Below, piece by piece: positions 29,218 to 37,655 of a stretch of 64,000 nt of DNA. This stretch comes from Antarcticimicrobium sp. GTDB taxonomy: Bacteria; Pseudomonadota; Alphaproteobacteria; Rhodobacterales; Rhodobacteraceae. A program made the position numbers and the translations under genes. The stretch covers positions 1 to 64,000 of the forward strand of contig NZ_JARGPK010000042.1 in the NCBI RefSeq assembly GCF_029212575.1. The letters are read 5' to 3'. Numbering within the stretch: position 1 is the stretch's first letter; each line of letters starts with the position of its first letter. Under the pieces are notes generated by a model. The model was given only the letters and a program-made list of their open reading frames with translations. It was not told the DNA's origin and searched no databases.

Positions 29218-30465
29218 CTAGTTGCCTGTGGTATCCGCCAGCGTGAACGCCGCCGCAAGCTCCACATGCGCCGACCAGCGGAACTGGTCGACCACCTGCA
29301 CCCAATTCAGGCGATAGCCGGCCGCGATCAGCCGCGCCGCGTCGCGCGCGAAGGTCACCGGGTTGCACGACACATAGGCGATCTTCGGCAATCGCGCCTT
29401 GGCCAGCTCGGCCACCTGCGCCTCGGCACCGGCGCGCGGCGGGTCCAGAACGGCGGCCTCGAACGGGGCGGTGAAGGGCGCCAGCTCATCGGGCATCAGG
29501 GGACGGCGGAACAGGTCGCGCACCTCGGTGGTCACCGCCTTCAATCCCTGCGCCTTGCGCCAACCGGCATCCAGCGCGGCGGTCATCGCCCGGTCGCCCT
29601 CGACCGCATGCACCTCGGCCCGCTCCGCCAACGGCAGCGAGAAGGTGCCGCAACCCGCAAACAGATCGACGATGCGCCGTGCATCGCCCACCGCCTCGCG
29701 CACTGCCTCCAACAGCGCCGCCTCGCCCGACCGCGTGGCCTGCAGAAAGGCCCCCGGCGGCGGCACCACCGACGCGGCGCCGAACCGCTGCACCGGCGGG
29801 GCGCGCATGGCGATCACCTCGCCGTCCCAGGCCAGCCGCGCCAGCCCGTGCCGCTCGGTCAGTTGCGCCAGCGCCTGTTGCAGCGGCCCGTCCAGCGGCT
29901 TGCCCCCGCTCACCGCAAGGTCAAGCCCGACCTCGGACAGGGTGGCGGTAACCGAAAGCACGCCCTTGCGGCTGCCACCGGCCATCGCCAGCGCCTCGGC
30001 CACCGGCAGCGCCGCCAAAAGCGCCGGATCGAGCAACTGGCAATCTGGGATCTCGACGATGGTCTCCGAGGCGCGGCCGTGAAAGCCGACCAGCGCCCCC
30101 TTCTTTGTGCGCCGCGCGGCGAAGGTGGCGCGGCGCCGGGACCGCGCGGGCGAGGTCCGGATTGTACGGAAAACCGCCTCGAGTCCCTGGGCGGTTAACG
30201 CCTTTCTAACCACATCCACCTTCCACGCGGCGACGAAATCGTCGCTGGCGTGCTGCAGGGCGCAACCGCCGCAGCCCTGGTAATGGCGGCAGGGCGCCTT
30301 CACCCGGTCGGCCGAGGGCGCCACGATCCGCACCTCGCCCAGGCGATCGCCGGCGCGCACCCCCTCGACGACCTCCCCTGGCAGGGCGCGCGGCACAAAG
30401 ACCGGCCCCGGCGCGACACCGTCGCCCTGATGTCCCAGTCGCTCGATGATGAATTGCTCGGCCAT
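29218..30465 (-). CDS. Class I SAM-dependent RNA methyltransferase (TrmA/RlmD family)
   Basis: A 415-residue enzyme that probably methylates C5 of a uridine in 23S rRNA or tRNA. It has an N-terminal TRAM-like domain (FIIERLGHQGDGVA), iron-sulfur cysteines CRHYQGCGGC near residue 70 with a later PDCQL, SAM motif RIVDLFAGCGTFSLPLA near 275, DPPRAG near 345 and the catalytic cysteine in YVSCNPVTFARD near 370. All four cluster cysteines seem present. The exact target is undecided, so no gene symbol is given. It lies upstream of the sodium channel. Confidence 0.92.
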   Translation of the reverse strand: MAEQFIIERLGHQGDGVAPGPVFVPRALPGEVVEGVRAGDRLGEVRIVAPSADRVKAPCRHYQGCGGCALQHASDDFVAAWKVDVVRKALTAQGLEAVFRTIRTSPARSRRRATFAARRTKKGALVGFHGRASETIVEIPDCQLLDPALLAALPVAEALAMAGGSRKGVLSVTATLSEVGLDLAVSGGKPLDGPLQQALAQLTERHGLARLAWDGEVIAMRAPPVQRFGAASVVPPPGAFLQATRSGEAALLEAVREAVGDARRIVDLFAGCGTFSLPLAERAEVHAVEGDRAMTAALDAGWRKAQGLKAVTTEVRDLFRRPLMPDELAPFTAPFEAAVLDPPRAGAEAQVAELAKARLPKIAYVSCNPVTFARDAARLIAAGYRLNWVQVVDQFRWSAHVELAAAFTLADTTGN

Positions 30466-30502
30466 TCCCGGTTGATACCCGGGCCAGCGACCCGGAAAAA
30501 GC

Positions 30503-32335
30503 TTATTCCGCCGCGTCGGTCTGCAGAAATCCGCCCGACTGTCGCGCCCAGAACTGCGCATAGAGGCCGCCGGAGGCCAGCAGCGCGTCATGGGTGCCGC
30601 TTTCCACGATGCGGCCCTGATCGAGCACGATGATCCGGTCCATCTCCGACAGGGTCGACAGGCGGTGCGCGATGGCCAGCACCGTCTTGCCCCGCATCAC
30701 CCGGCCCAGCGCGGTCTGGATCGCCGCCTCGACCTCGGAATCCAGCGCCGATGTCGCCTCGTCCAGCACCAGAATCGGCGCGTCCTTCAGGATCGCGCGG
30801 GCCAGCGCGATTCGCTGCCGTTGCCCGCCGGACAGTTTCACGCCCCGTTCACCCAGGTGCGCATCATACCCCTTGCGCCCCGCATGGTCCTGAAGATCGC
30901 CGATGAAGCCATGCGCCTCGGCCTTTTCGGCGGCGCGGCGCACCTCGTCGTCGGCGGCCTCTGGCCGGCCATAGCGGATATTGTCCATCGCCGAGCGGTT
31001 GAACATCGCGGTTTCCTGCGTGACCATCCCGATCTGGCGGCGAAGGCTTTCCTGGGTGACCTCTTCCACCGGCTGGCCGTCGATGCGGATCTGGCCCGAT
31101 TCCGGTTGATAGAGCCGCAACAGAAGCGAAACCAGAGTCGATTTCCCTGCGCCAGAGGCACCGACGATGCCCAGCTTTTCGCCCGCGCGTACGGTCAGAT
31201 CGACGTCGGAAACCCCGCCGACCGCGCGCCCGTAGGCGAAATTCACGTGATCAAAGACGATCTCGCCCTCCGGCACCTGCAACGGCTGCGCATCCGGCGC
31301 ATCCTGCAGCCGCACGGGCGGGGTCAGCGTGCGCATCCCGTCCTCGACCTCGCCAATATCGGAATAGATCCCCATCAGCGCGAAACTGACCCAGCCGGTC
31401 ATCTGCGACAGCCGGATCGCCACCGCACCGGCGGCGACGATGTTCCCCTCGCTCGCCTGCCCCTGCTGCCACAGGAGCAGCGTGGCGCCGATCAGCAGCA
31501 CCGGCAGCAGCCCGGCCAGGCACATCAGGCAGAAGCGGAACAGGGCCGCCAGCCGGCCGAACCCCAGCGCCCGGTCGCGGAACCCCTGCAACGCGCCCAG
31601 CGCGGCGCGATCCTCGTGATCGGCGTGGGCAAAGAGCTTGACCGTCTTGATGTTGGTGATGGTGTCGACGATCTGCCCCGAGACCACCGCCCGCGCCCCG
31701 GCCCGGCCCGCCGCGCGTTCGCGCACCCGCGGCAGGAACCAGCGGATCGTCAGCAGATAGGCGGCGAACCAGACCAGGAACACCAGCGTCACATGCCAGC
31801 CGATCGCGGTCATCAGCACCAGTGATCCGACGATGGAGGCCAGCGCAAAGGCGACCACGTTGATTGATTCCACCGCCACGTTGGTCACGGCGTTGGCCGC
31901 CTGCATCTGTTTCTGCGCGATGCGACCGGCGAAATCATCGTCAAAGAACTGCACCGACTGGCCCAGCGTCCAGCGGTGCAGTCGCGCCAGCACCATCGGG
32001 TTCACGTTCGGCCCGACGGCGATGGAGTTGGCCGCCGAGGACAGCCCGAACAGCACCGGCCGCACCACCAGGAAGAACCCCGCCGCCGCACCGAGCTTGA
32101 GCAGGTTGGCGGGGGTGAACAGGTTCTCCGGCCCGCTGCCGACTGCGGTATCGACCACCAGCCCGAGGATAAAGGCGGTGCCCGCCTCCAGCGCGCCGGC
32201 GGCGCAGGAAACCACGGTGGCAAAGATAAGCGTGGGCCAGGCGCCGCTGAGACACCACAGGATGAACGCCAGCAGCGTCTGCGGCGGCGGCCCTTCGACC
32301 GGGCGGAACGGGTCGATCCAGTGCCCGATCCTCAT
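30503..32335 (-). CDS. ABC exporter half-transporter (TMD-NBD), second of a pair
   Basis: A 610-residue fused membrane and ATPase protein of the MsbA/multidrug type. Residues 1-320 hold six membrane helices. The NBD has Walker A GASGAGKST near 405, signature LSGGQRQRIALARAI, Walker B ILVLDEATSAL and the H-loop AHRLST. It overlaps the start of the preceding paralogue by 4 bp (ATGA), so the two are made together and probably form a heterodimer. Substrate unknown. The pair has matching C-termini ending in FWARQSGGFL plus a short acidic tail, a sign of gene duplication. Confidence 0.93.
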   Translation of the reverse strand: MRIGHWIDPFRPVEGPPPQTLLAFILWCLSGAWPTLIFATVVSCAAGALEAGTAFILGLVVDTAVGSGPENLFTPANLLKLGAAAGFFLVVRPVLFGLSSAANSIAVGPNVNPMVLARLHRWTLGQSVQFFDDDFAGRIAQKQMQAANAVTNVAVESINVVAFALASIVGSLVLMTAIGWHVTLVFLVWFAAYLLTIRWFLPRVRERAAGRAGARAVVSGQIVDTITNIKTVKLFAHADHEDRAALGALQGFRDRALGFGRLAALFRFCLMCLAGLLPVLLIGATLLLWQQGQASEGNIVAAGAVAIRLSQMTGWVSFALMGIYSDIGEVEDGMRTLTPPVRLQDAPDAQPLQVPEGEIVFDHVNFAYGRAVGGVSDVDLTVRAGEKLGIVGASGAGKSTLVSLLLRLYQPESGQIRIDGQPVEEVTQESLRRQIGMVTQETAMFNRSAMDNIRYGRPEAADDEVRRAAEKAEAHGFIGDLQDHAGRKGYDAHLGERGVKLSGGQRQRIALARAILKDAPILVLDEATSALDSEVEAAIQTALGRVMRGKTVLAIAHRLSTLSEMDRIIVLDQGRIVESGTHDALLASGGLYAQFWARQSGGFLQTDAAE

Positions 32336-34170
32336 TCCGCCGCCTCCGGGTTGAGAAACCCGCCCGATTGCCGCGCCCAGAACCGGGCGTAGAGCCCGCC
32401 GGAGGACAGAAGATCCTCGTGCCGGCCCTGCTCCACGATCCGGCCCTGATCCATCACCAGAATACGGTCCATCTGGGCAATGGTAGAAAGCCGGTGCGCG
32501 ATGGCAATGACGGTCTTGCCCCGCATCATGCCATAAAGCGTGTCCTGGATCGCCGCCTCGACCTCGGAATCCAGTGCCGAGGTCGCCTCGTCCAGCAGCA
32601 GGATCGGCGCGTCCTTGAGGATCACCCGCGCCAGCGTCACCCGCTGGCGCTGCCCGCCCGACAGTTTCACGCCGCGTTCGCCCACATGCGCGTCATATCC
32701 GGCGCGCCCCTGCGGATCGGTCAGATCCAGGATGAACTCATGCGCCTCGGCCTGTTTGGCGGCAGCGATCACCTGCGCCTCACTCGCATCGGGGCGGCCG
32801 TAAAGCAGGTTGTCGCGCACCGAGCGGTGCAGCAGCGCGCTGTCCTGCTGGACCATGCCGATCTTGCTGCGCAGACTGTCCTGGGTGACGCGGGCGATGT
32901 CCTGCCCGTCGATCAGGATCTGCCCGGTCTCGGTGTCGTAGAACCGCAGCAGCAGCTTGACCAGGGTCGATTTCCCCGCGCCCGAGCGTCCGATCAGCCC
33001 GACCTTCTCGCCCGGCGCGATCACCAGGTCGATCCGGTCCAGCCCGCCGGCGCCACGACCATAGTGATGCGACACCCCGCGCAGCTCGATCCCGCCGGCG
33101 CCCAGCGCCAGCGGTTTTGCATCCGGCGCATCCACGAGGTCGATGGGCTGGGCAATCGTCTCCATCCCCTCGGCCACCACGCCCAGCTGGCGGAAGAACG
33201 TGGTCAGCGCCCACATGATCCAGCCGGTCATCGCGTTCAGCCGCAGCGTCAGCGCGGTCGCCGCCGCCACCACGCCGACGCTGGCCTGCCCCTGCATCCA
33301 GAGCCAGAACGCCCAGCCCACGACGCCGACGATCAACAGCCCGTTCAGCATCACCAGCGCCCCGTCCATCACGGTGAAGATCCGCATCTCCACCTGAATG
33401 GTGCGGCGCGATCGGTCGATCGCCTCCTTGACAAAGGACAGTTCCCGGTCGTCATGGGCGAACATCTTGACCGAATGGATGTTGGTATAGCTGTCCACCA
33501 CCCGCCCGGTGATCGCCGAGCGCGCGTCCGAGGCCGCCTTGGACGCCGGGCCGACCCGCCGCACCGTCCAGTTGATCAGCAGCGCGTAGAGCACCAGCCA
33601 GAGCGCCAGCGGCAGCATCAGCCGCGGATCGGCTGTCACCAGAAGGATGCCGGCGCCGATGAAATAGGCGATGGAGAACGAGATCGCGTCGAACACCTGG
33701 AACACCACCTCGCCCGCCGCCGGCGGGGTCTGCATGATCCGGTTGGCGATGCGCCCGGTGAAATCGTTCTCGAACCAGCCCACCGACTGGCGCAGCACAT
33801 GCTTGTGCGCGCGCCAACGGATCAGCGTGCCGAAATTGGGCAGGATCGCATTGTTCAAAAGCAGCACATCGAGCAGCTGGACCAGCGGCCGCAGCAACAG
33901 GATGAAGAGGGCCACGAGGATCAGTTCAAACCCGTAGTCGGCCCAGACCTGGGCCGGGTCGCCGCCCAGAAGATCGACCACCCGCCCCATGTAGTAGATC
34001 AGCCCGACCTCGATCGCCGCGACGGCGATCGACATCAGCCCGGCCCAGGCGAACACCCGGCGGAACGGCTGCGCATAGGCCCGCAGAAACGGCCAGAGCC
34101 GGGTGGGCGGGCGATCCTCCTGCGGATAATCGCAATAGGGATCGACGAGATTTTCAAAGAAACGAAACAT
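32332..34170 (-). CDS. ABC exporter half-transporter (TMD-NBD), first of a pair
   Basis: A 612-residue exporter half. The membrane domain covers about 20-320. The NBD contains Walker A GRSGAGKST near 400, signature LSGGQRQRVTLARVI, Walker B ILLLDEATSAL and AHRLST. Catalytic glutamates look intact in both paralogues, so neither half is obviously degenerate. It has a purine-rich GGAG upstream of the ATG. A 197-bp leader region with a possible 10-codon peptide precedes it. Substrate not deducible. Confidence 0.93.
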   Translation of the reverse strand: MFRFFENLVDPYCDYPQEDRPPTRLWPFLRAYAQPFRRVFAWAGLMSIAVAAIEVGLIYYMGRVVDLLGGDPAQVWADYGFELILVALFILLLRPLVQLLDVLLLNNAILPNFGTLIRWRAHKHVLRQSVGWFENDFTGRIANRIMQTPPAAGEVVFQVFDAISFSIAYFIGAGILLVTADPRLMLPLALWLVLYALLINWTVRRVGPASKAASDARSAITGRVVDSYTNIHSVKMFAHDDRELSFVKEAIDRSRRTIQVEMRIFTVMDGALVMLNGLLIVGVVGWAFWLWMQGQASVGVVAAATALTLRLNAMTGWIMWALTTFFRQLGVVAEGMETIAQPIDLVDAPDAKPLALGAGGIELRGVSHHYGRGAGGLDRIDLVIAPGEKVGLIGRSGAGKSTLVKLLLRFYDTETGQILIDGQDIARVTQDSLRSKIGMVQQDSALLHRSVRDNLLYGRPDASEAQVIAAAKQAEAHEFILDLTDPQGRAGYDAHVGERGVKLSGGQRQRVTLARVILKDAPILLLDEATSALDSEVEAAIQDTLYGMMRGKTVIAIAHRLSTIAQMDRILVMDQGRIVEQGRHEDLLSSGGLYARFWARQSGGFLNPEAAE

Positions 34171-34251
34171 GTCGGAGGACTCCGAGAAACGAAAGTGAAT
34201 GCAGATGCAATGAGGGTGGCGCCGAACACCACCCGCACGGGGGCCGGTCGC

Positions 34252-34284
34252 TCAGCTAAGGCTGTTCCAGATCCCGTGATACAT
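34252..34284 (-). CDS. Possible leader peptide (10 codons) upstream of the ABC exporter pair
   Basis: The ATG at 34284 is preceded by GGAG at a spacing of 8 bases and encodes MYHGIWNSLS before TGA. A second ATG two codons upstream would give 12 residues but is only 2 bases from GGAG. Downstream, 34252-34171 can fold (GGGTGG with CCACCC) before the exporter start. No intrinsic terminator is seen. Expression is unproven; short frames like this occur by chance, though the ribosome-binding site is good. Confidence 0.35.
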   Translation of the reverse strand: MYHGIWNSLS

Positions 34285-34367
34285 GCGCATCGCTCCAACA
34301 AGGTTTCGGTGGGGTGGCTACCGGATCAGGCCCGGCTTGTCACCCGTTACATGCTTTTCGCATGCAC

Positions 34368-35537
34368 TTAATCGGCCCCGCTGTCACCCGAAAGCAACGA
34401 CGCCTTGTCCCGCGAGAAGCCCGAGGCGATCCAGACCGCCTCCAGCTCCGCCAGCTTCTCGCCCAGCGCCGCGCCCGCAAGGCCCGGCATCAGATCGCGC
34501 GCGGTGACCGGGAACCGCGCCGCGGCGCCCTGCGCGATGGCCTCCTCCGCCGCCTCGGGCCAGGGCTGTTCCGACCAGGCGCAGCGCAACAGCAGCGCAT
34601 CGCGCGCTGCCTCTTCCTTCAACCGATAGCCCAGTTCGGCCGGGGCCATGACACCGGCGGCCGCTTCGCGCATCCGGTCGAGCGCGCGGGTCTGCGCCCG
34701 GGACAGGCGCAGCGTCTCTTCCACGTCGACCCCACCCAGCGCCGCCAGCCGCCGCAACCCGTCCGGCGATGCGCCGGTCTGCGCCTCCAGATGCACCAGC
34801 GGGGCAAGCGCCCGGTCGTCGGACCCGGGCAACACCTGCCCCAGCGCCCCGGTTGAGCGCATCGTCGCCACCGCCGGCGCCGGATCGGGCGCGGCGAGAA
34901 GGCGCAGCAATTCGCCCCCCACCCGTTCGCGCGACAGCGTCGACAGCCCGTCGAGGTTGTCGGCGATTGCCGCCAGCGCCTCGGGGTCGAATCCCAGGTC
35001 GTCACAACCATACCAGGCGTGAAAGCGGAAATAACGCAGGCTGCGCAGGTAATCCTCGCGGATGCGGTCACTCGCGTTGCCGATGAAGCGCACCCGCCGC
35101 GCCTGCAGGTCCGCCAGCCCCCCGAGCGGATCGAGCACGGTGCCGTCGGATCGGGCGTAAAGCGCGTTCATGGTGAAATCGCGCCGCGCCGCGTCCTCCT
35201 CCACGCGGGTGGAATAAGCCACGACCGCGCGCCGCCCGTCGGTTTCCACGTCCTTGCGAAAGGTGGTTACCTCATGGCCGATCCCGTCCTTGACCAGCGT
35301 CACGGTGCCATGTTCGATCCCGGTCGGCACCGCCTTGATCCCGGCGGCCCTGGCCAGGGCGATCACCCGCTCGGGCACCGCGTCGGTGGACAGGTCGATG
35401 TCGCGCACCGGCACCCCCATCAGCGCGTTGCGCACGCAGCCGCCGACGAACAGCGCCTGCGCGCCGCCCGCCGCAAGCGCCGCGCAAACCGCCTGGGTCG
35501 CCGGGTCGCTCAGCCAATCTTCGGTGATCCGGGTCAT
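34368..35537 (-). CDS. CCA tRNA nucleotidyltransferase / poly(A) polymerase family
   Basis: A 389-residue class II nucleotidyltransferase. The head domain has the glycine-rich loop FVGGCVRNALMG near residue 31 and the metal-binding DxD in RDIDLSTDA near 46. EDAARRDFTMNALY near 113 and the tRNA-recognition segment RIREDYLRSLRYFRFHA near 160 complete the family pattern. It adds or repairs the CCA end of tRNAs. It overlaps the upstream Nudix gene by 4 bp, so hslO-nudix-cca are one operon. A poly(A) polymerase activity cannot be excluded, since the two families are hard to separate. Confidence 0.92.
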   Translation of the reverse strand: MTRITEDWLSDPATQAVCAALAAGGAQALFVGGCVRNALMGVPVRDIDLSTDAVPERVIALARAAGIKAVPTGIEHGTVTLVKDGIGHEVTTFRKDVETDGRRAVVAYSTRVEEDAARRDFTMNALYARSDGTVLDPLGGLADLQARRVRFIGNASDRIREDYLRSLRYFRFHAWYGCDDLGFDPEALAAIADNLDGLSTLSRERVGGELLRLLAAPDPAPAVATMRSTGALGQVLPGSDDRALAPLVHLEAQTGASPDGLRRLAALGGVDVEETLRLSRAQTRALDRMREAAAGVMAPAELGYRLKEEAARDALLLRCAWSEQPWPEAAEEAIAQGAAARFPVTARDLMPGLAGAALGEKLAELEAVWIASGFSRDKASLLSGDSGAD

Positions 35538-36130
35538 GCCTCCATCCGCGCCGCCAGCCCGCGCAGCATCCGCGCCGTCGCGCCCCAGATGTAATAGGGC
35601 CCGAAGGGTACCGTAAAGTAATGCCGCCGCTTTCCCTGCCAGCGCCGCGATTCGATCAGGTAATTCGCCGGGTCCAGAACGTGTCCGAGCGGTACCGAGA
35701 ATACCTCCTCGACCTCGCCGGGTTCGGGCACCGGATCAAACCCGCGCTCCAGAACCGCCACCACCGGCGTCACCCTGAACCCGGTCACCGTCTCATGCTC
35801 CGGCAGGGTGCCCAGAACGGCGGGAATGTCGCGCGGCAAGCCGATCTCCTCTTCCGCCTCGCGCAGGGCGGCGGCGGTCACGTCGGCGTCCGCCTCCTCC
35901 TGCTTGCCGCCGGGAAAGGCGATCTGTCCGGGGTGGTGTTTCAGCGCCGACGACCGCTTGGTCAGGATCAGGCGCGGCGCGCCACCGGTCAGCGTGACCG
36001 GCACCAGCACCCCGGCCGGGCGCAGCCTGCGCCCCTCCGGCAGCCTGAAGTCCGGGTTCAGGTCGAAGTCCGAGGATTCCGCGCCGGTCCGGTCCAGCGC
36101 CGCGCGCAGCCGCGCGACCGGATCACGCAT
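35534..36130 (-). CDS. CoA pyrophosphatase-like Nudix hydrolase
   Basis: A 198-residue Nudix protein. The CoA-subfamily motif LTKRSSALKHHPGQIAFPGG near residue 80 precedes the Nudix box GGKQEEADADVTAAALREAE continuing to EEIGL. It should cleave CoA or oxidised CoA to 3',5'-ADP and phosphopantetheine. The ATG at 36130 lies 8 bp inside the hslO stop region, suggesting translational coupling, and its stop overlaps the cca start. Confidence 0.92.
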   Translation of the reverse strand: MRDPVARLRAALDRTGAESSDFDLNPDFRLPEGRRLRPAGVLVPVTLTGGAPRLILTKRSSALKHHPGQIAFPGGKQEEADADVTAAALREAEEEIGLPRDIPAVLGTLPEHETVTGFRVTPVVAVLERGFDPVPEPGEVEEVFSVPLGHVLDPANYLIESRRWQGKRRHYFTVPFGPYYIWGATARMLRGLAARMEA

Positions 36131-37109
36131 CGCCGTCTTGCCCGGCCTCGAAGCCCACGCTGGCCGGGTCAAGCTCGTAATGCGCGCCGCAGAACTGGCA
36201 ATCGGCGGTGACGATGCCGTCATCCGTGGTCATCGTGCCGATGTCCTTGGCGGAATAGATCGACAGGCTCTGGCGCACGCGGTCCTCCGAACAGGTGCAG
36301 CCGAACCGCACGGCTTGCGCGTCGAACACGCGCGGCTGTTCCTCGTGAAACAGCCGCACCAGCAGGCTGGTCGGCGTGACGACCGGGCCGACCAGCTCCA
36401 TCTCCTCGACCGAATCGAGCAGGATGTTCACCCGGTTCCAGTTCTCGCCCTCTTCTCCGTCGATCAGATCGGCGGGCCGCAGGATGTCGCCGCCCCCCTC
36501 GCCCTGCGCCATGAAGGGCGAGGCCTTGGGCATGTGCTGCAACATCACGCCACCGGCGCGCCAATGCTCGACCCCGCCCTTTTCGGTGGATTTGCCAAAG
36601 CGCAGCTTGAACCGGGTCGGCAGTTGCTCTGACTGGGCAAAGTAATCCTCGGCGCAGCGCCGCAGGGAATCGCCCGCCAGCGGCGTGATCCCCTGATAGG
36701 GTGCCGTGCCCTTGCCCTGATCGATCAGGACTGCGAAATACCCCGCTCCGATCTGCGCGAAGGGGTCCGATCCCTGCAGCCGCTCTTCGTCATAGCTGGC
36801 ATAGGCGCGGATCCTGGCTGGCTCGCCCTCGGTCGTGGGGGCATAGTAATCGGTGGCGATCATCCGCACCGGCCCGTTGGACTGCACCTGCAGCGACAGC
36901 TTCCAGCGCAGCTTGACGGTCTGGCCGATCAGCGCGGTCAAAAGCGCCATCTCGGCCACCAGCGCCTCGACTTGCGGCGGGTAGTCGTGCTGTTTCAGAA
37001 TCCCGTCCAACACGCCGTCCAGCCGGGCCACGCGCCCGCGCATGTCCGAAACGTCAAGCTGGAAGGGCAGGACGGTGTCGTCCCACGCGAGTTTCGATCC
37101 GATGGTCAT
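36123..37109 (-). CDS. hslO: Redox-regulated chaperone Hsp33
   Basis: A 328-residue holdase activated by oxidation. Its C-terminal zinc switch is present: CTC near residue 270 (VRFGCTCSEDRV) and CQFC near 303 (TADCQFCGAHYE), the CxC-x(n)-CxxC pattern. The N-terminal substrate domain begins LPFQLDVSDMRGRVARLD. It opens the hslO-nudix-cca operon and is divergent from a second Nudix gene. Its presence suits an oxidant-response operon with CoA pyrophosphatase. Confidence 0.97.
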   Translation of the reverse strand: MTIGSKLAWDDTVLPFQLDVSDMRGRVARLDGVLDGILKQHDYPPQVEALVAEMALLTALIGQTVKLRWKLSLQVQSNGPVRMIATDYYAPTTEGEPARIRAYASYDEERLQGSDPFAQIGAGYFAVLIDQGKGTAPYQGITPLAGDSLRRCAEDYFAQSEQLPTRFKLRFGKSTEKGGVEHWRAGGVMLQHMPKASPFMAQGEGGGDILRPADLIDGEEGENWNRVNILLDSVEEMELVGPVVTPTSLLVRLFHEEQPRVFDAQAVRFGCTCSEDRVRQSLSIYSAKDIGTMTTDDGIVTADCQFCGAHYELDPASVGFEAGQDGDA

Positions 37110-37187
37110 GGGGTTTCCTTATGCGCCGCGGGTTGGCATACGTCGCGCAATATAGTCGGAACAGACCGCGATGAAAGGGGCAGCGCC

Positions 37188-37634
37188 ATGATCAGACGGT
37201 TCGGCACCCCGCCCGACCCGCGGCAAAGCTATCGCCGTCGGCCCGGCGCCTATGCCCTGCTGCCGCTTGACGGGCATCTTCTGCTCACGCTGCAGGACGA
37301 TCCCGGCCCCGATCTGCAACTGCCCGGCGGCGGCATCGACCCCGGCGAATCGCCACTGGCCGCGCTGCACCGCGAAGTTCGCGAGGAAACCGGCTGGCGC
37401 ATCGCGGCACCGCGCCGCGTCGGCGCATTCCGCCGCTTTGCCTATATGCCGGAATACGATCTCTGGGCCGAAAAGATCTGCCTGATCTACATCGCCCGCC
37501 CGGTCCGCCCGATGGGACCGCCGAGCGAGCCGGGTCATACCGCCCTTTTTCTGCGCCCCGAGGAGGCCGCGCAACGCCTCGGAAATGCCGGAGACCGCCA
37601 TTTCGCCGCCCGGCTGGTCCGCGGCATGATCTGA
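37188..37634 (+). CDS. Nudix hydrolase
   Basis: A 148-residue Nudix enzyme; the box runs from LPGGGIDPGESPLAALH to REVREETGW, residues about 45-70. The N-terminus RQSYRRRPGAYALLPLDG is common in Rhodobacteraceae Nudix proteins of unassigned substrate. The ATG at 37188 has AAAGGGG eight bases upstream, so longer frames that run into hslO are unlikely. It is the third Nudix hydrolase in the window. Substrate unknown. Confidence 0.9.
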   Translation: MIRRFGTPPDPRQSYRRRPGAYALLPLDGHLLLTLQDDPGPDLQLPGGGIDPGESPLAALHREVREETGWRIAAPRRVGAFRRFAYMPEYDLWAEKICLIYIARPVRPMGPPSEPGHTALFLRPEEAAQRLGNAGDRHFAARLVRGMI

Positions 37635-37655
37635 CCGCGCCGCATCAGCGCCCCG

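Noticed and set aside
30503-34170. ABC exporter pair as an asymmetric heterodimer with one inactive ATPase site
   Set aside because: Walker A, signature, Walker B glutamate and H-loop look intact in both paralogues, so there is no sequence sign of a degenerate site.
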